28,130 bases of DNA from DSSM01 sp964484125. Its GTDB lineage: Bacteria > Bacteroidota > Ignavibacteria > Tepidaquicellales > Tepidaquicellaceae. This document shows, one piece after another, positions 8,476 to 17,803 of this stretch. The translations under genes were made by a program, and so were the position numbers. The notes under the pieces were generated by a model. It was given only the letters and a program-made list of their open reading frames with translations, had not been told where the DNA came from and ran no database searches. Within the stretch, counting starts at the first letter, position 1. Every line of letters begins with the position of its first letter. The stretch lies in assembly GCA_964484125.1 (NCBI GenBank), contig CAZAEK010000024.1, positions 1 to 28,130 on the forward strand, given 5' to 3'.

Positions 8476-9467
8476 TGAAAAGATTTAAAAAATATTTTAT
8501 CGCTGTAATCCCTCTGATACTTTTAGTTATATCAGGGATACTTTTAATCGGCAGAGCAGAAAGTAATGAAGAAATAATAATAACAGGAATGGCAGAAGCA
8601 ACTCATATTGATATTGCTTCTAAAATTGCTGGCAGGATAGACAGCATTCTTGTGAATGAAGGTGAAAATGTTCAGAAAGGACAAACCATAGCAATTATAA
8701 GAAGTAAGGAAATCGAAGCAAAACTTGACCAGGTAAAATCTGTAATGGATGCAGCTTACTCTAAACTGCAGATGGCTATTAACGGAGCCAGACCTGAAGA
8801 AAAAGAAATGGCTGAGAAATTATACCTTCAGGCAAAGTATCAGTTTGAATTAACAGAGACAACATATCTTAGATTTTTGAAACTTTATAACGATAGTCTT
8901 ATTTCAGCACAGGAAAAAGATAAAATAGAGTTTCAGTACAAATCTGCAAAAGAGCAGATGGATGCAGCTAAAGCTAAATATGAAATGGTTCTGAAAGGTG
9001 CAAGAAATGAGGAGATTCTTATGGCAGAGGCAAATTACAGACAGGCAGAAAATTCATTCAGAGAAGTACTTGCATATGAAGAAGAACTTTCTATAATAAG
9101 TCCAATCAGCGGTGAACTCAGCAAAAAAATTACAGACAGAGGCGAAATTGTTGCAGCCGGATATCCTGTCTTTACTGTAACTGATTTGAGCGATATTTGG
9201 GTTACTCTTCAGGTAAGAGAAGACAGAATGCAGTATTTCAGAAAAGACGCTATATTTTCTGGAAGAGTACCGGCACTTGGAAATAAAAGTTTTGAATTCT
9301 ATGTGTCATATATTTCTGCTATGGGAGATTTTGCAGTCTGGAAACCTACTAATCAAAAAGGAGATTTTGATTTGAAAACTTTTGAAGTAAGATTAAGGCC
9401 TAAAGGTAAAATAGAAGGTTTCAGACCCGGAATGTCAGTTAATATAATTATGCCAAATGGAAAATAA
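8475..9467 (+). CDS. HlyD-family periplasmic adaptor (membrane fusion protein)
   Basis: A 330-residue adaptor linking the inner-membrane permeases to the TolC-like channel. One N-terminal membrane segment lies at about residues 8-26. The lipoyl half-motif IAGRIDSILVNEGENVQKGQ is at about 49-68, and the returning half near 205-230 (SPISGELSKKITDRGE). Between them lies an alpha-helical hairpin of roughly 120 residues, predicted coiled coil. A beta-barrel domain follows (DIWVTLQVREDRM) and the protein ends near RPGMSVNIIMPNGK. It resembles the YbhG/YhiI adaptors that work with ABC-2 type permeases. Its first base is shared with the stop of the TolC-like gene, and its last 11 bases overlap the next gene. 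Confidence 0.92.
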   Translation: MKRFKKYFIAVIPLILLVISGILLIGRAESNEEIIITGMAEATHIDIASKIAGRIDSILVNEGENVQKGQTIAIIRSKEIEAKLDQVKSVMDAAYSKLQMAINGARPEEKEMAEKLYLQAKYQFELTETTYLRFLKLYNDSLISAQEKDKIEFQYKSAKEQMDAAKAKYEMVLKGARNEEILMAEANYRQAENSFREVLAYEEELSIISPISGELSKKITDRGEIVAAGYPVFTVTDLSDIWVTLQVREDRMQYFRKDAIFSGRVPALGNKSFEFYVSYISAMGDFAVWKPTNQKGDFDLKTFEVRLRPKGKIEGFRPGMSVNIIMPNGK

Positions 9468-10635
9468 AGCTCCAATCATAAAGGTTTTACAAAGGGAAAT
9501 TAAAAGAATATCAGGCAATAAAACTATTTATTTGTTGGCAATATTCCTTCCGTTCTTTTTGTTTACTTTTCTTGCTTATATTTATAATGAAGGTGTTGTC
9601 AGACAAATACCAATAGCTGTTTGTGATATGGATAACAGTGAACTATCACATACTTATCTTCAATATATCGAATCAACCGGCTCTATGAGAATTATTGGTC
9701 ATGTAAATTCCGATGATGAACTTATTAATGAATTTAAAAAAGGAAATATTTACGCTGGAATTTATATACCTTCAGGCCTTGAGTCTCAGATAAAGAAAAA
9801 TAAAAGCTCAGAAATTGTTTTCTACATAAACTCTACAAACCTTATTATCAGCAATACAATATTCAGAGATGCTACAGTAATTACTAAAAATATTTCAGGA
9901 AGTATTCTTCTGAAAAAACTCAGAGCAAAAGGTATTCCGGCTGATAATGTTATTAATATGATTAATCCTGTTAAAATTGAAGTTCAGTCTTTATATAACC
10001 CCTATTATAATTATCTTGTTTATCTTGTTCCCGGTTTAATTCCCGCTATGCTTCAGATGATTATAATGCTTGTTTCAGTCTTATTGATTAGCTCTGAATT
10101 TACTCATAATACATTTGACGATTTACTCGAGACTGCAAATTATAGTATAATCGCAGTTTTCTTAGGGAAATCAATTCCACATCTTGTTATTCATACAGCT
10201 ACTATGTTTGGAATTCTTGGAATCCTATACCCTGTTTTCGGAATTTATCCGTCAGGAAATTTATTGCCTGTGATCTTACTTTTTATTTCTTTTATTATGG
10301 CTTCATTTTTCCCTGGAATGGCGATTTCCACTTTTGTTCACGACCAGTTGTTTGCTACTGAAATTGCTCTGTTTATAAATACTCCTGCTTTTATATTCAG
10401 CGGGTTTGTTTATCCGCTCTGGGCTATGCCCGGAGTTCATTCTGCGTTTTCTCAGTTATTGCCGTTTACTCACTTCCTGGAAGGTTTTCTTAAATTATTC
10501 TTTATTGGTGTTCCTTTCAGCGAAGTAAATACTGAATTCTTTAAACTCGGAATTTTTATTTTACCATCAGTTTTGTTAACTCTGTTACTTTTGTATTATC
10601 AAAAGAGAAAATTTTTAAAATGTCATATACATTAA
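9457..10635 (+). CDS. ABC-2 type transporter permease, first of a pair
   Basis: A 392-residue inner-membrane permease of the ABC-2 (YbhS/YbhR-like) type. It has one N-terminal membrane segment (about residues 24-44), then a soluble extracytoplasmic domain starting at IPIAVCDMDNSELSHTYLQY. Five further membrane segments fill about 180-385, with the family-typical FSGFVYPLWAMPG before the last pair. It is paralogous to the next gene: both have the CDMDNSE or VDMDNSE block and the same topology, so they probably form a heterodimer. No ABC ATPase is encoded with them, so the energy source is unexplained. Its start lies within the HlyD-like gene and its end overlaps the second permease by 16 bases. 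Confidence 0.9.
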   Translation: MENKAPIIKVLQREIKRISGNKTIYLLAIFLPFFLFTFLAYIYNEGVVRQIPIAVCDMDNSELSHTYLQYIESTGSMRIIGHVNSDDELINEFKKGNIYAGIYIPSGLESQIKKNKSSEIVFYINSTNLIISNTIFRDATVITKNISGSILLKKLRAKGIPADNVINMINPVKIEVQSLYNPYYNYLVYLVPGLIPAMLQMIIMLVSVLLISSEFTHNTFDDLLETANYSIIAVFLGKSIPHLVIHTATMFGILGILYPVFGIYPSGNLLPVILLFISFIMASFFPGMAISTFVHDQLFATEIALFINTPAFIFSGFVYPLWAMPGVHSAFSQLLPFTHFLEGFLKLFFIGVPFSEVNTEFFKLGIFILPSVLLTLLLLYYQKRKFLKCHIH

Positions 10636-11792
10636 ACAACTACCTGAATATAGTTAAACGTGAAATTACCAGAATCTCAAAAGATAAGAACATCTTCATG
10701 ATGATTATTATTGTCCCGGTTTTTTATTCTTTGTTTTACGCTTCTCTTTACTATTATAAAACTGAAAAAGATGTTCAGGTTTGCGTAGTTGATATGGATA
10801 ATTCCGAATTTTCACGGAATTTTACTCAAAGACTTGATGCAAATGAACTTACAAAAGTTGATGCTGTTCTTTCGGATATCGCAGAAGCTAAACTTCTTCT
10901 GCAAAAAATGAAAATTCATGGTATAATTTTTATTCCGCCTTATAGTGAGCAGGATTTAAAATTAAATAAAGCAATTACAATAAAAGCTTATCTGAATACA
11001 ACAAGATTTCTTGTTTCAAATGATATTAATAAAGCGGTAAATCAAACAGCTTTTTCTTTCGGGGACGATGCACGGAAAATATTATTTCAAAAATCAGGTT
11101 TAAGTTCAAAAGCTTCAGAGGAAATTATTGAACCTCTCAGACTCGAAGATAAACCGCTCTTCAATACTCTCGAGACTTACGGAGATTTTTTAATTCCCGG
11201 TTTGATTGTTCTCATTCTCTATCAGACTCTGATGATTGGTATGTCTGAATCAATGTCAAAAGAAAGGGAAGATAATACCATTAAAGATTTGAAAAGAATA
11301 TCGGGTGGAAAAGTTCTCATAACCCTGGCAGGAAAGGGTACATTCTACATTATACTTTATTCTGCTTATTCATTTTTTCTCTTTACTGTAATATTCAGAA
11401 TCTTCAGCATAAAATTTGAAGGTGACTATCTCGCTTTGAGTATATTGACTATTATGCTTATATTTTCAGCCATATTTTTTTGTATTCTGATATCTTCTTT
11501 TTTTAAGAGGAAAATCATTTCTCTTCAGGTCCTTGCTTTTTCTTCATATCCTGTTTTTTTAATATCTGGTTATGTTTTTCCTTTTCAATCTTTACCCTAT
11601 GTTATCAGACTTATTGCGATGACTCTTCCGACTACCCCATATCTGAATGCTTTCATAAGATTAACCCAGATGAATGCAGGTATGGCTGATATAAAATCTG
11701 AATTATTACATTTATTCATTATCATGATTATTTCAGGACTTTTTGCCATTTTCCGCCTGAAAATAATATATAAAAAACAGGAAAACGAATAA
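10620..11792 (+). CDS. ABC-2 type transporter permease, second of a pair
   Basis: A 390-residue inner-membrane permease and the likely heterodimer partner of the preceding gene. It has an N-terminal membrane segment (about residues 25-45), an extracytoplasmic domain (VCVVDMDNSEFSRNFTQRL) and a C-terminal bundle of membrane segments from about 188 to 382, including the FLISGYVFPFQSLPYVIRL block. The 16-base overlap with the first permease shows tight translational coupling. It is the last gene of the operon; downstream comes a weak hairpin and then the converging DUF2752 gene. An ATPase such as the YbhF type would be expected here and is absent. Confidence 0.9.
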   Translation: MSYTLNNYLNIVKREITRISKDKNIFMMIIIVPVFYSLFYASLYYYKTEKDVQVCVVDMDNSEFSRNFTQRLDANELTKVDAVLSDIAEAKLLLQKMKIHGIIFIPPYSEQDLKLNKAITIKAYLNTTRFLVSNDINKAVNQTAFSFGDDARKILFQKSGLSSKASEEIIEPLRLEDKPLFNTLETYGDFLIPGLIVLILYQTLMIGMSESMSKEREDNTIKDLKRISGGKVLITLAGKGTFYIILYSAYSFFLFTVIFRIFSIKFEGDYLALSILTIMLIFSAIFFCILISSFFKRKIISLQVLAFSSYPVFLISGYVFPFQSLPYVIRLIAMTLPTTPYLNAFIRLTQMNAGMADIKSELLHLFIIMIISGLFAIFRLKIIYKKQENE

Positions 11793-11793
11793 C

Positions 11794-11823
11794 AGAGTTT
11801 GCCGTGTTCCTTCACTCTTTTTT
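11794..11823 (+). terminator. Weak terminator-like hairpin after the efflux operon
   Basis: AGAGT (11794-11798) can pair with ACTCT (11814-11818) across a 15-base loop, followed by a T-run at 11818-11823. The stem is short, so support is modest. It sits in the 29 bases between two converging genes. Confidence 0.4.
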
Positions 11824-12259
11824 AAGGTCGCAGAAAAGAAAACCACTCAAAAGGCAAATTCCTCAAAACCCAGTACAGCAATATAATTCCAACCAGAATA
11901 TAAAAAACCCGGTGATTGAAATCCGGATAAGCAAACTGCTTACCTGAAAACAACAGCATAATCTCATTAATAGAGGCAAACACAAAACCCGGTATAAAAA
12001 GCAATAACAACAGGTTGTTTTTTAGTCCCTTTAAAATATCCCCGTGCAAAATATAATATGCTCCGCGATTTCCTCCACAACCCGGACAATATAAACCGGT
12101 AACCTCATATAAAACACACGGAATCTTTAAAGGGAAATCAACAGGATTCATTAGTAAAAATGTAAATGAATAAGCGGCAACTGCAAATAAAAAAGCTGCC
12201 GCTCTGAATTTCCTCTTCCTTAAAAGATTACTACCGATTCCGTTATAATCAACAATCAA
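11822..12259 (-). CDS. DUF2752 family small membrane protein
   Basis: A 145-residue membrane protein of unknown function. The DUF2752 signature GLYCPGCGGNRGAYYILHGD is complete, including the CxxCGG motif, with hydrophobic segments before (about residues 19-36) and after it (about 80-100 and 115-132). The start is a TTG at 12259, directly after the TAA stop of the upstream gene (12262-12260); no in-frame ATG occurs before the middle of the first membrane segment, so the TTG is preferred. Translation therefore probably depends on ribosomes finishing the upstream secreted protein. The cysteine motif could bind a metal or form a disulfide, but nothing is shown. Confidence 0.85.
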   Translation of the reverse strand: MIVDYNGIGSNLLRKRKFRAAAFLFAVAAYSFTFLLMNPVDFPLKIPCVLYEVTGLYCPGCGGNRGAYYILHGDILKGLKNNLLLLLFIPGFVFASINEIMLLFSGKQFAYPDFNHRVFYILVGIILLYWVLRNLPFEWFSFLRP

Positions 12260-13864
12260 TTATTTCACCAGAATTAATTTATTCACTTGTACGAAATCTC
12301 CTGTATGCATCTTACAAAAATAAATTCCGCTGTTAAGTCCGCCTGCATTGAAACTTATGTTGTGGGTTCCTGCATTGAAAATACCGCTGATTATTTTCTT
12401 TATAAATTTTCCCGATATGTCATATAAATCCAGATTAACAAATCCTGTTTCTGTAATATCAAATCTTATACTTGTTGTTGGATTAAACGGATTCGGATAG
12501 TTCTGATATAAAAAGTTTTTTGACGGAATCAGAGATATTTCAGACGAAATATTTACAGGATTTTCATTTGTATCTATTGCAATATTGTACAACAATCCAC
12601 CACTTCCCATCTGTCTCGCATGTACTGCCTTCCCGGTGCCAAATACAGATCTGCCGTCATTTGATACAGAAGTATAAAACATTGAGCCGTTAGTTTTTAA
12701 TGTAAATAACGGGATGCCGGTAGTATTGCGTGTTTTAAATACAACTAAATCATTTTTTGTATGTGCTAAATCCCCCCAGCTTGCCGCAGATAAAATATTT
12801 CCGTTCTTGGAAAATGCAACAGTTTGTACCTCATCTCCGCATCCGGTATAAGACCATATCGGTATATTTCCGGATGAAATTTTAAACATTCGAACTCTTC
12901 CGTCAAAACTGCTACTTGATATAAAAATCAATGAACCGTTTGCAACATATTGACCATCTTCTGAAATATCTACTGCCGTTATCCAGTTGTAATAAGTCCC
13001 TGGTGCCTCCTGAAAACTCCATTTCAGTATGTACGATGTCCCGTTCCATTCAAGCACTCTCATATATCCACGGTAATCTATCAGGGCAATATAGTTTCCG
13101 TTTCCGCTTATGCCCTGTTTTGTCTGTGTACCATATTGAATATCCCCCTGATACCTCACTGTGCCTGTATATGTATTTACTACCCAGCATTTTGAATAAG
13201 TGTTGACAATAACAAGTGAATCGTTATGTGAAATGTTAATCCCGTAAACTGAAGTTGGAACTCTTAGCTTCCATCCTTGAGTGCCGTCTGCATTCAATCT
13301 CAAAATAGTTGATGTGTCGCTTCTGTTTGCAGAACCTATATAGAAACTCCCGTTTGAAGCAAAATCAACAGGTCCCGCATTCCCGGTATCCGGTAATACT
13401 GTTAGGTTAAAATTATTCACTGGCACATTTGAATTTTTATTGAACATCAGAATATTTTTTCCTGATGAAAATACTATAAGCGTACCTGAATCATTAACTG
13501 CTGAGTATCCATCTCCGGCATTAGCTGCTGCTGTATAAGTCCATAATGGGGTCGAAGATAATGAATCATAAAGACACAATCTTTTGTTGTTCAGATTCCA
13601 CGGAATCGAAAAAAGATTTCCAGGTCCGCTCATTGCTCCGCTACCTCCTATACTCGCCGGATCCTGATAATTCCATCTTGTTTCAGATAAATTTATACTG
13701 TAAAGTTCATTGATGTTTATCGGAGTTGTGATACTATTTCCGGAAAACATTACAGGAGAAGTGATAAATTTTACAAGATTTGATTGATATACTGCTGATT
13801 GATTCTGTGGAAAAGCATTAACAAAGTAAAACAAACAAATGAAAAGAGTAATAATCTTTTTCAT
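12260..13864 (-). CDS. Secreted WD40/PQQ-like beta-propeller protein with T9SS sorting domain
   Basis: Predicted exported protein of 534 residues with no catalytic motif that I recognise. A clear signal peptide ends near ALPQ-like NAFPQN (about residue 20). The body (about 60-430) is built of short repeated beta blades of the form DISEDGQYVANGS, FSKNGNILSAASWG and VSNDGRSVFGTGK, typical of WD40/PQQ-like propellers. The end is a T9SS type A sorting domain from about residue 455 (FLYQNYPNPFNPTTSIRF) closing in NKLILVK. It is most likely surface-attached or released. It is divergent from the aldehyde dehydrogenase gene over a 101-base AT-rich spacer, and the DUF2752 gene follows with no gap. Confidence 0.88.
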   Translation of the reverse strand: MKKIITLFICLFYFVNAFPQNQSAVYQSNLVKFITSPVMFSGNSITTPININELYSINLSETRWNYQDPASIGGSGAMSGPGNLFSIPWNLNNKRLCLYDSLSSTPLWTYTAAANAGDGYSAVNDSGTLIVFSSGKNILMFNKNSNVPVNNFNLTVLPDTGNAGPVDFASNGSFYIGSANRSDTSTILRLNADGTQGWKLRVPTSVYGINISHNDSLVIVNTYSKCWVVNTYTGTVRYQGDIQYGTQTKQGISGNGNYIALIDYRGYMRVLEWNGTSYILKWSFQEAPGTYYNWITAVDISEDGQYVANGSLIFISSSSFDGRVRMFKISSGNIPIWSYTGCGDEVQTVAFSKNGNILSAASWGDLAHTKNDLVVFKTRNTTGIPLFTLKTNGSMFYTSVSNDGRSVFGTGKAVHARQMGSGGLLYNIAIDTNENPVNISSEISLIPSKNFLYQNYPNPFNPTTSIRFDITETGFVNLDLYDISGKFIKKIISGIFNAGTHNISFNAGGLNSGIYFCKMHTGDFVQVNKLILVK

Positions 13865-13965
13865 ATCTTTGATGTTTTTAAGTTAATAAATATATTAAAT
13901 ATAATTATTTTTTATTAATATTTATATTTCATTATTTTTATTATTTTATTTCATAAAATTACAAG

Positions 13966-15408
13966 ATGAATACTGAAAAATATCTGGTCGGGAATGACTT
14001 CATTTCTTCTGATGAAGTTATTGAAATAAAAAATCCCTTTTCAGGGCAAGTGGTTAAGAAAGTCTTTAAAACCACAAAAGAAGATGTTAATAAATCTCTT
14101 AATTATCTTACTTCGGCTTTTGAGAAATTTAAAAAAGTCCCGGTTTATCAAAGATACAATTTACTCGACGCCATAACAAAAAAAATATCCGAGCGAAAGG
14201 AATTTCTGGCTGAAACCATTACACAGGAAACCGGAAAACCAATTAAATTTTCGCGTATAGAAATTGACAGAGCCATACTTACTTTCAGAACAGGTGCAGA
14301 AGAATCGAAAAGAATCGAAGGTGAAACTATTGACCTTGATTTACTACGCGGTTCTGAAAATAAAATTGCAATTATAAGAAGATTTCCAATAGGAGTAATA
14401 TTTGCAATTACTCCCTGGAATTTCCCTGTGAATCTCGTTGCTCATAAAATATCTCCTGCGCTTGCCTCAGGCAATGTTATCCTGCTCAAACCAGCAACTG
14501 CTTCTCTTGTCTCAGGAATAGAAATTGGAAAAATTATAAAAGAAGCGAGCGAAGAAACCGGATTTGATTTTTGTCCTGTTAATGTAATTACAAGCTCAGG
14601 CAGTGAAGCAGAATTCTGGCTTTCTGATTCAAGAATTAAAATGATCAGTTTCACCGGGAGCCCACTAGTTGGCTGGGGGATTAAAAGAAAAATTTCACAT
14701 CAAAGAATATCTCTTGAACTCGGTGGTAATGCCGGAGTAATTGTTGATAAAACCGCTGACCTCCAAAAAGCCGCTTCTAAAATTGCTCTCGCCGCTTTCG
14801 CAGTGGCAGGTCAAAGTTGTATTTCAGTCCAGAGAGTTTTTGTTCATAAGGATATAAGCGAAAAATTCACAGAATTATTAATTTCAGAAACTAAAAAAAT
14901 TAAATTCGGAAATCCATTTGACGAAAATACTATCACAGGACCTATGATAAATACTGCTGAGGCAGAACGTGTAGAAAGATGGATAGGTGAAGCTATGGAG
15001 AGTAATGCTACTATAATTACCGGTGGGAAAAGGGAAGGAGCTGTATTCGAACCAACTATAGTCAAGGGTGCAAGCAGGGAATCAAACCTTAACTCCAAAG
15101 AGGTTTTTGCTCCTCTGCTAACACTGAGAGATATAGATGATTTCAAACAAGGTGTTGAAGAAATAAATAATTCTGATTTCGGTTTGCAGGCAGGTCTTTT
15201 TACAAATGACCTGCGAAATGCTCTATACTCCTATGAGAACATAGAAACGGGCGGGGTTGTTGTAAATGATGTACCGACATACAGAATGGATACAATGCCT
15301 TATGGCGGTGTTAAACATTCAGGAATCGGAAAAGAAGGAATAAAATATGCAATAGAAGAAATGACTGAAAGAAAAGTATTTGTAATAGATAAAATAAATG
15401 ACTTATGA
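13966..15408 (+). CDS. NAD(P)-dependent aldehyde dehydrogenase
   Basis: A 480-residue cytoplasmic enzyme oxidising an aldehyde to its carboxylate. All catalytic features are visible: N152 in ITPWNFPVNL, E251 in LELGGNAG, nucleophile C285 in AGQSCISVQR and E379 in KEVFAP. FTGSPLVG is the Rossmann glycine region. The C-terminal oligomerisation strand is present (MPYGGVKHSGIGKEG). The sequence fits the succinate-semialdehyde, lactaldehyde and non-phosphorylating glyceraldehyde-3-phosphate group, but the substrate cannot be settled. Lactaldehyde would be an attractive link to deoxysugar metabolism next to the fucose gene, yet this is only inference. Its stop overlaps the next start (ATGA). Confidence 0.92.
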   Translation: MNTEKYLVGNDFISSDEVIEIKNPFSGQVVKKVFKTTKEDVNKSLNYLTSAFEKFKKVPVYQRYNLLDAITKKISERKEFLAETITQETGKPIKFSRIEIDRAILTFRTGAEESKRIEGETIDLDLLRGSENKIAIIRRFPIGVIFAITPWNFPVNLVAHKISPALASGNVILLKPATASLVSGIEIGKIIKEASEETGFDFCPVNVITSSGSEAEFWLSDSRIKMISFTGSPLVGWGIKRKISHQRISLELGGNAGVIVDKTADLQKAASKIALAAFAVAGQSCISVQRVFVHKDISEKFTELLISETKKIKFGNPFDENTITGPMINTAEAERVERWIGEAMESNATIITGGKREGAVFEPTIVKGASRESNLNSKEVFAPLLTLRDIDDFKQGVEEINNSDFGLQAGLFTNDLRNALYSYENIETGGVVVNDVPTYRMDTMPYGGVKHSGIGKEGIKYAIEEMTERKVFVIDKINDL

Positions 15409-16340
15409 TTGATAAAAAAGCAAAAATTACAATATTCGGTGGTACAGGTCTTTTGGGAGGTGCAATTTACCGAATGCTTAAAGTTCAGGGATATTCTAAT
15501 ATCCAAACTCCCTCAAGAAAAGATGGCTTTGATCTGCTTTCAAAAGAAAAAGTTGAAGATTATTTCCGAAGCGAAAAACCTTCTGCATTATATATGACAG
15601 CAGGGCTTGTAGGCGGAATAAAAGCCAATGACACTAGGTCAGCAGATTTTCTTTATCAAAATGCAATAATGATTTTAAATGTTATAGAAGCCATCAAAAA
15701 TTATTCGCCCACAACAAAAATTCTTTACACAGGTTCTACCTGCATTTATCCGAAAGAAAACCCTCAGCCGATAAACGAAAGCAGGTTTATGTCAGGATAT
15801 CTCGAAGAAACCAATAAAGGATACGCTGTAGCCAAAGGTATGGGTATTGTTGCATGTCAGCTTTACAGGAAACAATACGGTATTAATGCTATATCAGTAA
15901 TGCCAACCAATCTTTACGGACCCGGTGACAATTATGATCTTGATAATGGCCATTTCATTGCAGCAGTAATAAGGAAAATCTTTGACGCAAAAACTAAAAA
16001 TATCATACCGACTTTCTGGGGAACAGGAAAACCCCGCCGTGAAGCTTTATACTCAGAAGATTGTGCAAATGCATGTATATTCCTGATGGAAAATTACAAC
16101 AGTCCTGATATAGTAAATATCGGCACTGGTTTCGATAATTCAATTACTGAATATATTGAAATTACAAGCAGAGTTATCGGATATAATGGTGAAATACTCT
16201 GGGATAAATCAAGACCAGACGGGACATTTGAAAAAAGAACGGATATTTCAAAACTGAAGAGCATAATGCCGGATTTTAAACCCCGTGATTTCGAATCGGG
16301 TCTGAACGAAGTCCTCAGAAAGGATTTCTACATAAGTTGA
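15405..16340 (+). CDS. fcl: GDP-L-fucose synthase
   Basis: An extended SDR enzyme that epimerises and reduces GDP-4-keto-6-deoxy-mannose to GDP-L-fucose with NADPH, supplying fucose for surface polysaccharides or glycoproteins. Its 311 residues match the family. The Rossmann motif is FGGTGLLGGAI (residues 11-21), with catalytic S111 in TGSTCIYPKENP, Y140 and K144 in GYAVAKG, and the conserved cysteine C113 and histidine near 183 (NGHFIAAVIRK). The sugar-binding region is LYGPGDNYDLDNGHF. It overlaps the aldehyde dehydrogenase stop by four bases. GDP-mannose 4,6-dehydratase is not in the window. T9SS cargo is often glycosylated, so a link to the secreted proteins is possible but not shown. Confidence 0.9.
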   Translation: MIDKKAKITIFGGTGLLGGAIYRMLKVQGYSNIQTPSRKDGFDLLSKEKVEDYFRSEKPSALYMTAGLVGGIKANDTRSADFLYQNAIMILNVIEAIKNYSPTTKILYTGSTCIYPKENPQPINESRFMSGYLEETNKGYAVAKGMGIVACQLYRKQYGINAISVMPTNLYGPGDNYDLDNGHFIAAVIRKIFDAKTKNIIPTFWGTGKPRREALYSEDCANACIFLMENYNSPDIVNIGTGFDNSITEYIEITSRVIGYNGEILWDKSRPDGTFEKRTDISKLKSIMPDFKPRDFESGLNEVLRKDFYIS

Positions 16341-16342
16341 TT

Positions 16343-16364
16343 TTTTGGGATAAATTTTGGGACA
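16343..16364. repeat. Short direct repeat before glycyl-tRNA synthetase gene
   Basis: TTTTGGGATA (16343-16352) and TTTTGGGACA (16355-16364) form a direct repeat with a 12-base period, just after the fcl stop. It may be a regulatory site or chance in AT-rich DNA. Confidence 0.35.
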
Positions 16365-16393
16365 AAAAAAAATTATCTTAATTTGTATCTTTA

Positions 16394-16401
16394 TAATTTT
16401 G
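16394..16401 (+). promoter_or_regulatory. Possible -7 promoter element of glyQS
   Basis: TAATTTTG matches the Bacteroidetes -7 consensus TAnnTTTG and lies 19 bases before the TTG start codon. No TTTG lies at the proper 19-21 base spacing upstream, so the assignment is weak. Confidence 0.3.
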
Positions 16402-16420
16402 TGAATTAAATTTAATAACA

Positions 16421-17776
16421 TTGGCTAAAACACCTGACACTGTTGAAAAAATTGTATCTCTATCAAAAAGAAGAGGATTTATTTTCCAGTCATCTGAAAT
16501 TTATGGTGGTCTGAACGGATGCTATGACTATGGTCCGCTTGGAGTTGAACTTCTGAAAAATATAAAAGAAGCATGGTGGAAAGAAATGACTTTCAGGGAA
16601 AATATCGAAGGACTCGATTCATCAATACTTATGCACCCGCGGGTTTGGGAAGCGTCAGGACACGTTGAAAACTTCACTGACCCGATGGTTGATTGCAAAG
16701 AGTGCAAAGCCAGATTCAGAGCCGATCAGCTCGAAGATGTCGAATGTGGAAATAAAGGTAACAAAGGACGCAAAGCAATAAAATGTTTCGAAGAAGGCAA
16801 ATTTACAGAAGCCCGCCAGTTTAATCTAATGTTTAAAACGTTTATTGGTCCACTCGAAGATACAAGTGCAGTTGTGTATTTAAGGCCTGAGACAGCACAG
16901 GGTATCTATGTAAATTTCCTCAACGTAAAAGAATCTTCAAGACAAAAATTGCCGTTTGGTATAGCACAGATAGGGAAGGCATTCAGAAATGAAATCAACA
17001 CAAAAAATTTCCTTTTCAGGACAAGGGAATTTGAACAAATGGAAATGCAGTTTTTCATAAATCCTGCTGAAGACGAAAAATGGTTTGAATATTGGAAAGA
17101 ACAGCGGATTAACTGGTTTGTAAAATATGGAATGAAAAAAGAAAAAATGAAAATTTACGTTCACGAAAAACTCGCACACTACGCAAAAGCCGCAGTAGAT
17201 ATAGAATATCATTTCCCGTTTGGTTGGGGAGAAATAGAGGGCATTCATAACAGAACAGACTTCGACTTAAAACGTCACAACGAATTCAGCGGAAAAAAAC
17301 TCGAATACTTTGATGACGCAACAAAAGAGAGATATATACCTTATGTAATTGAAACATCTGCAGGTGCGTCAAGAAGTTTTTTTGCATTCCTTGTTGATGC
17401 CTATGACGAAGAAGAAGTTGTAAAAGAAAATTCTGATGGGACAAAATCATCTGAAACAAGAGTTGTTCTTCACCTGCATCCTGAACTCGCTCCAATAAAA
17501 GCCGCTATATTTCCGCTCGTAAATCGTGACGGAATGCCCGAAATTTCTCAGAAAATCACAGAAGACCTTAGAAATCATTTCAAAGTTTTTTATGATGATT
17601 CAGGTGCAGTTGGGAGACGTTACAGAAGACAGGACGAATGTGGAACCCCTTATTGTATCACAATTGATTCCGAAACCCTCGAAAATGGCTCTGTCACAAT
17701 TCGTGAACGTGACTCAATGAATCAGGAAAGAATAAGCAAAGATAATATTATTCAATTCCTTAAAGAAAAAATCTGA
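16421..17776 (+). CDS. glyQS: Glycyl-tRNA synthetase, class II homodimeric type
   Basis: Charges tRNA-Gly with glycine. The 451-residue single-chain form is the alpha2 type, not the split alpha/beta type. The N-terminus GFIFQSSEIYGGLNGCYDYG, the class II motif 2 region (FRNEINTKNFLFRTREFEQM) and motif 3 (GASRSFFAFLVDAY) are present, followed by a C-terminal anticodon-binding domain from about residue 350 (HPELAPIKAAIFPLV to ITIRERDS). I use TTG at 16421: it gives the expected start of the family (AKTPDTVEKIVSLSKRRGF), a TAA lies in frame shortly upstream, and the next in-frame ATG comes only after the essential N-terminal block. The histidine kinase gene follows after 27 bases. Confidence 0.95.
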   Translation: MAKTPDTVEKIVSLSKRRGFIFQSSEIYGGLNGCYDYGPLGVELLKNIKEAWWKEMTFRENIEGLDSSILMHPRVWEASGHVENFTDPMVDCKECKARFRADQLEDVECGNKGNKGRKAIKCFEEGKFTEARQFNLMFKTFIGPLEDTSAVVYLRPETAQGIYVNFLNVKESSRQKLPFGIAQIGKAFRNEINTKNFLFRTREFEQMEMQFFINPAEDEKWFEYWKEQRINWFVKYGMKKEKMKIYVHEKLAHYAKAAVDIEYHFPFGWGEIEGIHNRTDFDLKRHNEFSGKKLEYFDDATKERYIPYVIETSAGASRSFFAFLVDAYDEEEVVKENSDGTKSSETRVVLHLHPELAPIKAAIFPLVNRDGMPEISQKITEDLRNHFKVFYDDSGAVGRRYRRQDECGTPYCITIDSETLENGSVTIRERDSMNQERISKDNIIQFLKEKI

Positions 17777-17803
17777 CAAATATTTTTTAAAAATTATCGG
17801 AAT

